55,614 nucleotides of DNA from assembly GCA_029265995.1 (NCBI GenBank), contig JAJUFM010000005.1, forward strand, positions 1-55,614, in the 5' to 3' direction. Made by a program: the position numbers and the translations under genes. Positions 44,074-52,737 of the stretch are shown here, in pieces. Each line of letters opens with the position of its first letter. Position 1 is the first letter of the stretch. This DNA comes from Rhodospirillaceae bacterium (lineage in GTDB: Bacteria; Pseudomonadota; Alphaproteobacteria; Kiloniellales; DSM-21159). The notes under the pieces were generated by a model. The model was not told where the DNA came from. It saw nothing but the letters and a program-made list of their open reading frames with translations, and ran no database searches.

Positions 44074-47000
44074 GTGAACCTCCCCGAGACCTCTGTACGC
44101 CGCCATGTGCTGGCGGTGATGTTGAGTGCCGTGATCCTTTTGTTCGGTGCCATTGCAATGCAAAGGATCGGCGTCGACCGGATGCCGGACGTGGACATGC
44201 CGGTGATCAGCGTCAGCACCACCTATCCCGGTGCCAGTGCTGAAGTTGTCGATTCCTCGATTACTGAGCCGATGGAGCGCGGGGTCAATGCCGTTCCAGG
44301 CATTCGCAACATTCGCTCGCTCTCGGTTCCTGGAGCGTCGATCGTCACCATCACTTTTGAGCTCGGCAAGGATATCGATGTCGCCTTCAACGAGGTCCAG
44401 TCTCGCGTAAGTCGGCTGAGCACTCTTCCCGAGGATTCCAACAATCCGATCATCGAAAAGGTTAACTCTGCGGCGCAGCCTATTCTTTGGCTCTCCTTGA
44501 CCGGAGACTGGACCCTGCGGGATCTCGATACCTACTCGCGTGATGTCATCCGGCCGCTGATCCGCAGCGTGCAAGGGGTAGGTGAGATCCAGTACGGCGG
44601 CGGCATGATTCGCGCGGTCCGCATTGAAGTTGATCCCGCTAAACTCAGCGCCAACGGCATCACGATCAATGACGTGGTCAGCGCGATCAGGGAAGAGCAC
44701 GTAATGATGGCCGGGGGCTTTCTGGTCTCCGGCGATCGGGAAGATCAGATCCAACTGGATCTGGAGTTTCACAATCCCGTCGCCTTGCTTGATCTTCTCG
44801 TGGCTGAGCGTGATGGCAATTTAATCACGCTGCGCGACGTCGCGCGCGTGGTAGACGGCACAGATGACCGTCGGCGGCTCGCGCGCTTCGATGGAGAGGC
44901 CTCTGTAGGGCTTGGCATTGTGAAGGTGCCGGGCGCCAATACGGTAGCGATCGCCGAGGAGATCCGCAATCGGGTTGAGGAACGCATTATCCCCTCGCTG
45001 CCGCCCGGACTGGAACTGTCGATCGCCTATGATGAATCGAACTTCATTCTCGAACAGATCGACGGCCTTTTCCTGACCATCGCGCTGGGCGTGTTTCTAA
45101 CAGCCTTGGTAATCTGGTTTTTTCTCAAGAGTTTTCGATCGACGCTCATCGTCTCGCTGTCGATACCTATATCTCTGATGGCAGCCATCGCGATAATCTA
45201 CTTCTTTGGCTACACGCTGAATTCCGTCACGATGCTGGCGATGCTTCTGCTGATCGGCGTGGTGGTCGACGACGCGATCGTAGTGCTGGAGAACATCTAT
45301 CGCCATCGGCAGAGCGAGGGACGAGGCGCGTGGGATGCGGCGATCGCCGGAACCCAGGAGGTCTATCTGGCGGTGATCGCCACGACCTTTGCATTGGTTT
45401 CGATCTTTGCCTCGGTCCTCTTCCTTGACGCCATTATCGGGCGGGTCTTTGAATCCTTCGCGGTCGTTGTCACCTTTGGCGTGCTGGCTTCATCCCTCGT
45501 CGCGCTGACCCTGGTCCCGATGCTTTGTTCCCGTTTCCTTCAGGTGCGAGAGGAACACGGGCGGCTCTACCAGTTCTTCGAGCGAATACAGGTGGCCCTC
45601 GATAACGGCTACCGGTGGTTGCTTAGCCGTACGCTCAAGGCTCGCTGGCTCGTACTCGGACTGATTGTCGTGCTCATGGGGGCAACGCTTGCTCCGATTG
45701 CCAGGCTCGATGCTGAGTTTGCGCCGCGCGCGGATACCGGGCAGTTCATCATCTCCTTTCAGGCTCCCCTCGGTTCCAGCCTGGACTATACCGCCGGCCG
45801 ACTGGAGGCGATTGAGGCCCTCCTGGACGAAGAGGCCAGCGTCGCCAATCATTTCTCTACCATTGGCTTGGGCCGCGATGGGCAGGTAAGTGCAGGTGTC
45901 GTCTTTGTAACGCTGCGCGATCGCGGCGAGCGCGACCTGACACAGCAGGCAATCATGCGGGACCTGCAGCCGCATCTCGATCAGCTTCCGGGCATACGTG
46001 CCTTTGCCTCGGACATCCCCTTCCTGGGGGGCGAAAGAGGCGAGCCGCTGCAGTTCGTGCTCTCCGGCCCTAACCTGGATCAAGTCAACGAGCTTTCCCA
46101 GACGTTGTTGGCGCGCCTTGAAGACGACGACGCCATGGGCGCCCTCGACCTTGACCTGGAGCTGGATCTTCCGCAGCTAAGGCTGGTTGTCGATCGCCAT
46201 CGGGCTCGCAGCCTCGGCATCTCCGCGCAACAAATTGCGGAGACGGCAAATGCCCTGATGGGGGGTATAAACGTGGCCCGTTATCATGACGTGCCAGGTA
46301 CTGGACAGCGCTACAATCTGCGGGTCAAGGCCGAGGACGGAATTTTCCAGGGGCCCGAGGATCTCAATAGGATTTACGTGCGCGCGGGTAGTGGGGAACT
46401 GGTTCGTCTTGATGCGATCGCTAGATTTGAGCGCAGTACGGGGCCTGCCGTGGTCGCGCGTTATGATCTCAGCTATGCCGCTGAATTCTTTGCAACTCCG
46501 TCGGTCGGTCTGGGTGAGGCCATGGAACGGGTTGAAGAGGTAGCAGCCGACATCCTGCCCAGCGGCTACAGTCTGGCGTTCGTCGGCGAAGCGGAGGAAC
46601 TGCGCGAAACAGCCGGCGCCATGACCTTCGTATTGCTCCTAGCCGCAGCGCTGGTCTACATGGTGCTGGCCAGCCAGTTCAACTCGCTGATTCAGCCCCT
46701 GTTCATCATGGCAGCCCAGCCTGTCGCTCTGGGCGGCGGTATCATCGGCCTCTGGTTGGGCGGCTATAGCCTCAACATCTACTCGATGATCGGCATGCTT
46801 CTCCTTATGGGGCTGGTCACCAAGAACGGTATTCTACTGGTGGACCTGACGAACCAGTATCGAGAGAAGCGCAACATGCGGATTGACGAAGCGCTGCTTG
46901 CGGCCTGTCCGGTGCGCTTCAGGCCTGTGATCATGACCTCTCTCACCCTGGTCCTGGCGATGGTGCCTGCGGTCCTTGGATTGGGAGCGGGTGCCGATAC

Positions 47001-47160
47001 CACCGCACCTATGGGGGCGGCAATTATCGGGGGCATCATCATCTCGATGGTCCTGACGTTGATCGTGATCCCCGTGCTCTACTCGCTGGTGGAAAACCCT
47101 TTGAGCCGGCGTCGTGAGCGTAAGCCTCAAGAAGAGAAGGCCGCACTAACTCCCAGTTAA
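44074..47160 (+). CDS. RND-family efflux pump (AcrB/MexB-like)
   Basis: This 1028-aa inner-membrane pump has about 12 helices and two large periplasmic loops. The proton-relay aspartates are in TM4 (LLIGVVVDDAIVVLENIYRH) and the matching lysine in TM10 (LVTKNGILLVDL). The first loop begins RIGVDRMPDVDMPVISVSTTYPGASAEVVDSSITEPMERGV, a pattern common to the HAE1/CzcA-like group of multidrug pumps. The start is GTG, 3 bp after the adaptor. It is convergent with psuG, 2 bp apart at the stops. No outer-membrane channel gene is nearby, so a shared TolC-like protein is needed. The substrate is unknown. Confidence 0.95.
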   Translation: MNLPETSVRRHVLAVMLSAVILLFGAIAMQRIGVDRMPDVDMPVISVSTTYPGASAEVVDSSITEPMERGVNAVPGIRNIRSLSVPGASIVTITFELGKDIDVAFNEVQSRVSRLSTLPEDSNNPIIEKVNSAAQPILWLSLTGDWTLRDLDTYSRDVIRPLIRSVQGVGEIQYGGGMIRAVRIEVDPAKLSANGITINDVVSAIREEHVMMAGGFLVSGDREDQIQLDLEFHNPVALLDLLVAERDGNLITLRDVARVVDGTDDRRRLARFDGEASVGLGIVKVPGANTVAIAEEIRNRVEERIIPSLPPGLELSIAYDESNFILEQIDGLFLTIALGVFLTALVIWFFLKSFRSTLIVSLSIPISLMAAIAIIYFFGYTLNSVTMLAMLLLIGVVVDDAIVVLENIYRHRQSEGRGAWDAAIAGTQEVYLAVIATTFALVSIFASVLFLDAIIGRVFESFAVVVTFGVLASSLVALTLVPMLCSRFLQVREEHGRLYQFFERIQVALDNGYRWLLSRTLKARWLVLGLIVVLMGATLAPIARLDAEFAPRADTGQFIISFQAPLGSSLDYTAGRLEAIEALLDEEASVANHFSTIGLGRDGQVSAGVVFVTLRDRGERDLTQQAIMRDLQPHLDQLPGIRAFASDIPFLGGERGEPLQFVLSGPNLDQVNELSQTLLARLEDDDAMGALDLDLELDLPQLRLVVDRHRARSLGISAQQIAETANALMGGINVARYHDVPGTGQRYNLRVKAEDGIFQGPEDLNRIYVRAGSGELVRLDAIARFERSTGPAVVARYDLSYAAEFFATPSVGLGEAMERVEEVAADILPSGYSLAFVGEAEELRETAGAMTFVLLLAAALVYMVLASQFNSLIQPLFIMAAQPVALGGGIIGLWLGGYSLNIYSMIGMLLLMGLVTKNGILLVDLTNQYREKRNMRIDEALLAACPVRFRPVIMTSLTLVLAMVPAVLGLGAGADTTAPMGAAIIGGIIISMVLTLIVIPVLYSLVENPLSRRRERKPQEEKAALTPS

Positions 47161-47162
47161 CC

Positions 47163-48122
47163 TCAATCGGGAGAAGGGGCTCGAGGGAAAGACTTCGGTC
47201 TATCGAGCTTGCTTAGGGCAGCGGCCACTTCTGCGGCCAAGCGGGCATTGGCGACCAGCAAAGCGCGATTGGCGTTCAGGGTGCGTCCAGAGCTCCGGTG
47301 GTGAAGCTGCGCCAAGAGAAAGGGGGTGACTGCGGTGCCGCTAATCGACTGTTGCTCGGCCAATGCCAAGGCGTCCTTCAGCCAGCTCTCTACCTGTGCG
47401 GAAGGAATAGCCGCCTTCTCCGGAACCGGGTTTGCAAGCAACATGCCCCCGAGACCGAATTCGCTCTGCAGCAGTAATAGTCTGGCGGCATCTTCCGCCG
47501 TTTCGACGCTGTGTCGCACGGGCAGATCTCCATCATGTGAGTAAAAGCTTGGAAAGCTGCGCGTGCCGTAGCCCACCACCGGCACGCCCAAGCTCTCCAG
47601 CATCTCCAGGGTTCTTGGTAGATCGAGAATGGACTTCGCCCCCGACGAGACAACACACACGGGTGTGCGAGCCAGCTCGTAGAGGTCCGCTGAAACATCG
47701 AAATTGGTTGCCCGCGGGTCGTGGTCGCGATGAACGCCACCGATCCCGCCAGTTGCGAAGACGCGAATGCCTGCGCGCGCAGCTGCAATCATCGTAGCGG
47801 CGACCGTGGTTGCTCCATGGTGGCCACGCGCCAGCACTGCCGCCATATCGCGACGACTGACCTTCACGATCTCCCGGCCATTACGGGCAAAGAATTCGAC
47901 TTGCTCATTATCGAGGCCGATTATCAGCCGGCCGGCGCTGATGCCCACAATGGCCGGCTCACCACCACCTTCTAGAACAGCTGCTTGCATCTCCTGCAGC
48001 GTATCCCGGTTGTGTGGCCAGGGCAGTCCGTGTGCAAGAAGCGTGGACTCCAGAGCGACCACGGGACGGCCCTCTGCAAGTGCGGCCGCGATCGGTGGGC
48101 TTACCGTTAGGGGCAACATCAT
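47163..48122 (-). CDS. psuG: PsuG, pseudouridine-5'-phosphate glycosidase
   Basis: This 319-aa enzyme cleaves pseudouridine 5'-phosphate into uracil and ribose 5-phosphate. The family blocks VVALESTLLAHGLPWPHN, GEPAIVGISAGRLIIGL, KVSRRDMAAVLARGHHGATTVAATMIAAARAGIRVFATGGIGGVHRD, VVSSGAKSILDLPRTLEMLESLGVPVVGYGT and the C-terminal TPFLL are present. The pseudouridine kinase PsuK, usually its partner or fused to it, is not adjacent. It starts in an ATGA overlap with an HIT gene, so the two are translated together. Confidence 0.95.
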   Translation of the reverse strand: MMLPLTVSPPIAAALAEGRPVVALESTLLAHGLPWPHNRDTLQEMQAAVLEGGGEPAIVGISAGRLIIGLDNEQVEFFARNGREIVKVSRRDMAAVLARGHHGATTVAATMIAAARAGIRVFATGGIGGVHRDHDPRATNFDVSADLYELARTPVCVVSSGAKSILDLPRTLEMLESLGVPVVGYGTRSFPSFYSHDGDLPVRHSVETAEDAARLLLLQSEFGLGGMLLANPVPEKAAIPSAQVESWLKDALALAEQQSISGTAVTPFLLAQLHHRSSGRTLNANRALLVANARLAAEVAAALSKLDRPKSFPRAPSPD

Positions 48123-48532
48123 AGTTTCAGGACCTGACGCAGTTCGTGAAGCCGCGCCTCCTGGGCCGCTTCGCTATAGGGCTCAGTCGGCAGCGCGCCC
48201 CAGATCGGCTTTGGCCAGGCCGGATCGTTGATAAAGCGCGCAATTACATGCACGTGCAGCTGTGGGGTCATGTTTCCCAGGGCTGCGACATTGATCTTGT
48301 CGGCCTTGTAGAGCTGCTGCAGGGCGTTCGAACAGGCGGTAACCTCATCGCAGAGTCGGTATTGATCCATAGGCTTCAGATCGTGAAGGTCACGCAAGCC
48401 GGGACGTTGCGGAACGAGCACCAGCCAGGGCCAGCGTACTTCCTTCATGAGCAAGAGGCGTGAAAGCCGAAGCCGCCCCACCTCGACACCATCCCGCGCC
48501 AGGTCGGGATGCATTTCAAAAACTGCCGTCAT
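48119..48532 (-). CDS. HIT-family (histidine triad) hydrolase
   Basis: This 137-aa protein runs from the ATG at 48532, which has GGAGG upstream. It has the HIT fold with the active-site stretch TPQLHVHVIARF. The histidine triad would read Q-x-H-x-H: the first His is replaced by Gln, while the central nucleophile His and the last His are kept. HIT enzymes hydrolyse nucleotide conjugates such as diadenosine polyphosphates. The conserved tail DPAWPKPIWG is characteristic of this alphaproteobacterial group (recalled, not checked). The coupling to psuG suggests nucleotide salvage. Confidence 0.88.
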   Translation of the reverse strand: MTAVFEMHPDLARDGVEVGRLRLSRLLLMKEVRWPWLVLVPQRPGLRDLHDLKPMDQYRLCDEVTACSNALQQLYKADKINVAALGNMTPQLHVHVIARFINDPAWPKPIWGALPTEPYSEAAQEARLHELRQVLKL

Positions 48533-48641
48533 TCTACTGCCGCCTCCTTCCTCCATTTGCGGGGCGTTAGCCGAGACAACCTAGCAGTTTCGTGCTCTGC
48601 AGTTTGGAAGTCGGCCAACTCGTCCCTACTTTGGAATCAAT

Positions 48642-49670
48642 ATGAAGCGCGAAGCCCATCCTGAAAACTGGCTGCAAATAACGCCCCAGGGCCTCTACTG
48701 CCGACCGGGTGACTTTTTCATTGATCCGCATCGGCCCGTGGAACGGGCCGTGATCACGCACGGGCACGCAGATCATGCGCGACCCGATCATCATCGGGTA
48801 CTGGCAACAGCTGAAACCCTTGCGATCATTCAAACTCGCTATGGAGATCGTGCTGGCCATTCCTTTCAGGCTCTGAAGTACGGAGAAAGCATTGAGCTGG
48901 GCGAAACACGGGTGCGTCTGGTGCCGGCGGGGCACGTGCTGGGATCGGCACAGGTGGTCGTCGAGTGGGGCGGTTGGCGGGTTGTCGTATCGGGCGACTA
49001 CAAGCGACGGCGTGATCCCACCTGCGCCCCCTTTGAAGTGGTGCCCTGCGACGTTTTCGTAACTGAGGCGACCTTTGCCCTTCCGGTTTTTCGGCATCCT
49101 CCAGATGCCGAGGAAATTCACCGTCTGCTGCACTCGGTCAGTGTCTTCCCCGAGCGCAGCCACCTGGTGGGCGTCTATGCGCTTGGCAAAGCCCAGCGGG
49201 TAATCAGATTGCTGCGCGAAGCGGGGTGGGACCGACCCCTCTTCATCCATGGTGCTTTGCGCCCGCTTTGCGAGCTATACGAGGCGCTTGGGGTCGGGCT
49301 GGGTGAGTTGCGTGTTGCCACCGAGGCACGCGGGGAGGATCTGGCAGGCGAGATCTTGTTAGCACCCCCATCTGCCTTGGCTGATCGGTGGTCACGCCGC
49401 TTTGCGGATCCCCTGCCAGCCGTCGCGTCAGGCTGGATGCGCGTGCGTCAGCGCGCGCGACAGCGGAATGTCGAGCTGCCCCTTATCATCTCGGACCATG
49501 CCGACTGGCAGGAATTGACGCGCACACTTGAGGAGGTTCAGGCACCCGAGGTCTGGGTTACCCATGGAAGCGAGGAGGCTCTTATCCACTGGTGTCGCTT
49601 GCGCGGAATCCGGGGTCGGGCACTCTCCCTGATCGGCCGCGGCGAGGAAGAGCAGGAGGAGGTGGTTTGA
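48642..49670 (+). CDS. Ligase-associated DNA exonuclease (metallo-beta-lactamase fold)
   Basis: This 342-aa protein has the metallo-beta-lactamase signature H40-x-H42-x-D44-H45 in VITHGHADHARPDHH. Further metal motifs follow: VPAGHVLGSAQVVV, VVVSGDYKRRRDP and the C-terminal ISDHADWQEL. The family is the DNA-repair exonuclease found with an ATP-dependent DNA ligase and, in many bacteria, with an Lhr-like helicase and the PdeM phosphoesterase (established association). It is divergent from the HIT gene across 109 bp, and its stop overlaps the ligase start. Confidence 0.92.
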   Translation: MKREAHPENWLQITPQGLYCRPGDFFIDPHRPVERAVITHGHADHARPDHHRVLATAETLAIIQTRYGDRAGHSFQALKYGESIELGETRVRLVPAGHVLGSAQVVVEWGGWRVVVSGDYKRRRDPTCAPFEVVPCDVFVTEATFALPVFRHPPDAEEIHRLLHSVSVFPERSHLVGVYALGKAQRVIRLLREAGWDRPLFIHGALRPLCELYEALGVGLGELRVATEARGEDLAGEILLAPPSALADRWSRRFADPLPAVASGWMRVRQRARQRNVELPLIISDHADWQELTRTLEEVQAPEVWVTHGSEEALIHWCRLRGIRGRALSLIGRGEEEQEEVV

Positions 49671-51235
49671 AGGCCTTCTCCGAGCTGCTTGACCGCCTGG
49701 TTTTCACCCCTCGGCGCAGCGTCAAGCTGCGCCTGATCCAGAATTATTTTTCCCACACCGAAGACCCGGACCGAGGGTGGGCCCTGGCAGCTCTGACCGG
49801 TCAGCTTCGTTTTCCCGGAGCAAAGCCGGCAATTATCCGGGCCCTGACAGAAACGCGGATCGATCCCGTCCTTTTCCGCTGGTCTTACGACTACGTTGGC
49901 GACCTGGCGGAAACTGTCGCACTGGTTTGGCCAGCGCAACCGGGCATCAATCATGAACCACGCTTGGCAGAGGTTGCCGATCTGCTGCAGGGCGCAAGCC
50001 GAAGTGAGGTGCCGGGCCTGCTGGAAGCGTGGCTGGACGGCCTTGATCCTACAGGGCGCTGGGCGTTGTTGAAGCTCATTACCGGCGGCCTGCGGGTCGG
50101 CGTTTCTGAACGCCTCGCCAAGACCGCGGTCGCAGCATTCGGTAATCAGGAAGTAGCGACCATCGAAGAGCTCTGGCATGGGCTGGAGCCCCCCTATCTT
50201 GATCTGTTCTCCTGGCTGGAAGGGCGCGGCGATCCGCCAGCCGTGGACGAGAGCGCTGCGTTTCGTCCCCTCATGCTGTCGCACGCGGTTGAAGAGGCAG
50301 AGCTGGAGCAGCTGGATCTTGAGAGCTTTGTCGCCGAATGGAAGTGGGACGGCATTCGCGCTCAGCTTGTCGCTCGCAACGGCGAGAGCAGACTGTTCAG
50401 CCGGAATGGCGAGGACATAAGCCCTTCCTTTCCTGATCTGCTCGCCGAAGTAGACTTCGATGCTGTTCTGGATGGAGAGTTGCTCGTAGCCTTCAATGGT
50501 CACGTCGCTAGCTTCAACGATCTGCAGCAGCGGCTGGGTCGCAAGGCCCCGAGCGCCAAGCAGTTCCGCGACTATCCCGCCCACCTGAAAGTTTACGATC
50601 TGCTTGTTGAAGCAGGGGAGGACTTGCGCCCTCTTCCGTTCATTGAGCGCCGTCGGCGACTGGAGCGCTGGTTTGCCAGGCTCCAACCCGAGCGCATGGA
50701 TCTCTCGGACATCGTTCCCATCATGGATGTGGAACAGCTCATCCGGCTGCGCCGCGAGGCGCGTGCCACCGGCGTAGAAGGGCTGATGTTGAAGCGGGCG
50801 AGCAGCCCGTACCTGGCTGGACGACCAAAGGGTCATTGGTTCAAGTTCAAGCGCGATCCGCACACGGCGGATGCCGTGCTCATGTACGCCCAGCGCGGCC
50901 ACGGGAGGCGGAGCTCTTACTACTCCGACTATACCTTTGGCGCCTGGAATGAAGAGGGCGCCTTGGTGCCTATCGGGAAGGCCTATAGTGGCTTTACCGA
51001 TGCGGAGCTCAAGCGCCTGGACAAGTGGGTCCGCGATAATACCGTCGACCGCTTCGGTCCCGTCCGGGCGGTGAAGCCAGGATTGGTGCTGGAGGTCGCG
51101 TTCGACGCGGTGCAGCCCTCCAAGCGGCACAAGTCAGGGATCGCCCTGCGTTTTCCTCGGATCGCCCGCATTCGCTGGGACAAACCCATAGCCGAGGCCG
51201 AGCAGCTTGAAACTCTGCGCAACCTGATCAGCTAG
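49667..51235 (+). CDS. ATP-dependent DNA ligase (bacterial cisplatin-family type)
   Basis: This 522-aa ligase joins DNA nicks in repair. The adenylated lysine is K226 in EWKWDGIRAQ. Other nucleotidyltransferase motifs are FDAVLDGELL, GVEGLMLKRASSPYLAGRPKGHWFKFK and the OB-fold end KPGLVLEVAFDAVQPSKRHKSGIALRFPRIARIRWDKP. A helical N-terminal domain occupies about 1-190. The start is TTG at 49667, overlapping the exonuclease stop (TTGA) and preceded by GGAGGAGG. The open frame is longer but would overlap the exonuclease gene by 79 bp. Confidence 0.95.
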   Translation: MKAFSELLDRLVFTPRRSVKLRLIQNYFSHTEDPDRGWALAALTGQLRFPGAKPAIIRALTETRIDPVLFRWSYDYVGDLAETVALVWPAQPGINHEPRLAEVADLLQGASRSEVPGLLEAWLDGLDPTGRWALLKLITGGLRVGVSERLAKTAVAAFGNQEVATIEELWHGLEPPYLDLFSWLEGRGDPPAVDESAAFRPLMLSHAVEEAELEQLDLESFVAEWKWDGIRAQLVARNGESRLFSRNGEDISPSFPDLLAEVDFDAVLDGELLVAFNGHVASFNDLQQRLGRKAPSAKQFRDYPAHLKVYDLLVEAGEDLRPLPFIERRRRLERWFARLQPERMDLSDIVPIMDVEQLIRLRREARATGVEGLMLKRASSPYLAGRPKGHWFKFKRDPHTADAVLMYAQRGHGRRSSYYSDYTFGAWNEEGALVPIGKAYSGFTDAELKRLDKWVRDNTVDRFGPVRAVKPGLVLEVAFDAVQPSKRHKSGIALRFPRIARIRWDKPIAEAEQLETLRNLIS

Positions 51236-51282
51236 GCAACTTCCAGCTGGCGCCCTCTAAAGGTGACAGATCACCATGCTTA

Positions 51283-52527
51283 TCATCCTCGCGCAGTTAC
51301 CGGGATGTCTTGCTTCCAGCGATGCAGGAGAAGGAACAGCGCGATGCCCGTGTTGACCAGATTCCACGCAATGCCGTTCCAGAAGGCGACCTGGTAGGAG
51401 CCCGTCCAGTCGTAAATGGCGCCGGACATCCAGCCGCCGAGCGCCATCCCGATAATCGTGGCCATCAAGACCAGGCTGACACGTGAGCCGGCTTCGCGCG
51501 CGGGGAAGTACTCTCTCACGATCAGGGCATAGCTGGGCACGATTCCGCCCTGGGATAGGCCGAAAATCGCAGAGACGACGTAGAGGGACACCAGCCCATC
51601 GAAGGGAATGTAGAAAAGCAAGGCCATGCACTGCAGCGCTGAGCCCAGGAGCAAGGTGCCGACTCCGCCGATGTAGTCGGAAATAACGCCGGAAACCAGT
51701 CGGCTGACAATGCCCAAGCCGAGCATCAGCGATAGCATCTCGGCGCCGCGCGCCGCCCCATGGCCTAGATCCATGCAGTAGGCGACGATGTGTACCTGAG
51801 GCATGGCCATCGCAATGCAGCAGGCGATACCGGCGAAGGCCAACAGGGCCTGCAGCGCCGGCAGAGGCAGCGGCGCCTTGACTGCGGGGCGGGTGCTGAC
51901 CGGGGTAGCCCCCTGATGGATCGGAGTAGGGCGGCGCAGGAGTAGCAGAAGCGGGAGAATGCTCAGGCAGATCAGTCCCATCACCAGGTGTGCTTCGCGC
52001 CACCCATAGTTCTGGGTCATATAGTTCAGTAGTGGAGGCCAGACGGTACCCGCGAGGTAGCTGCCGCTCGCTACGATAGCAGTGGCGATGCCGCGGCGCT
52101 TAAGGAACCAGTGGGTGATGTCCGCGATCAGGGGAGCAAAGGTTACGGCGCTTCCCAGCATGCCGATCATGACCGCCTGGATGGCTACGAACTGCCAGTA
52201 AGACCCGATAAAATAGATCGCGATATAGCCGCAACTCAGCATCAGGCCACCGAAGGCCAGCGGCTTCAGGATCCCGAAGCGGTCGACAACCCTCCCCATG
52301 AGAATGCCGCCCACGGCGAAACCCACCATCGTGGCGGCGTAGGGGAGCGAAGCGGCGCCCCGCGCGACGGCAAACTCGGCCTCGATCGTCGGGAGAACGA
52401 TGACCGACGACCAAAGGCCGGCGCCGCCTACCGTAGCAATGACCAGGGAAATCAGCAGTCGCCACCAGGCGTAGTAGCTGTCCGGCCCAGCTTCTTGAGA
52501 TGTCTGAGCGGCAGTGATCGTGGCCAA
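51283..52527 (-). CDS. MFS transporter
   Basis: This 414-aa protein has about 12 hydrophobic helices, including GGAGLWSSVIVLPTIEAEFAVARG, MGRVVDRFGILKPL, HWFLKRRGIATAIVASGSYLAGTVWPPL and FGLSQGGIVPSYALIVREYFPAREAGSRVSL. This pattern resembles the monocarboxylate/oxalate-formate (OFA-like) MFS group. The start is TTG at 52527 with GGAGGGG 7 nt upstream. The open frame extends much further, but that part lies opposite the next gene and is not protein-like. It is divergent from a beta-oxidation-like pair, which suggests that it imports an aromatic or carboxylic acid feeding that pathway (inference). Confidence 0.85.
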   Translation of the reverse strand: MATITAAQTSQEAGPDSYYAWWRLLISLVIATVGGAGLWSSVIVLPTIEAEFAVARGAASLPYAATMVGFAVGGILMGRVVDRFGILKPLAFGGLMLSCGYIAIYFIGSYWQFVAIQAVMIGMLGSAVTFAPLIADITHWFLKRRGIATAIVASGSYLAGTVWPPLLNYMTQNYGWREAHLVMGLICLSILPLLLLLRRPTPIHQGATPVSTRPAVKAPLPLPALQALLAFAGIACCIAMAMPQVHIVAYCMDLGHGAARGAEMLSLMLGLGIVSRLVSGVISDYIGGVGTLLLGSALQCMALLFYIPFDGLVSLYVVSAIFGLSQGGIVPSYALIVREYFPAREAGSRVSLVLMATIIGMALGGWMSGAIYDWTGSYQVAFWNGIAWNLVNTGIALFLLLHRWKQDIPVTARG

Positions 52528-52737
52528 GCTATTCCCCCTCCAACCCAGCAGTTTCTTCTTTTGGCTAAAAGAAGCGTTACCGTTGAGCCGACATTCCGAC
52601 AAGCTGCAGAAAGGGCTGGCTGTATTGCATTCCGCACAGGGCGTGGGAGCCGGGAAGTCGAAAAAGGCTTTACCGCTCCGGCGGCTTGAGGCTCTCTCGA
52701 CGCAAAGTGACAGCAGAGGCGCAGAGGAGGCCCCAGG

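Noticed and set aside
49538..51130. A 530-residue open frame on the minus strand
   Set aside because: It lies exactly opposite the DNA ligase gene with its clear motifs. Its composition reflects antisense codons in high-GC DNA and it has no recognisable domain.
51258..51281. Short GGTGA/TCACC repeat between ligase and MFS as terminator
   Set aside because: The stem is only 5 bp with no U-tract, too weak to support.
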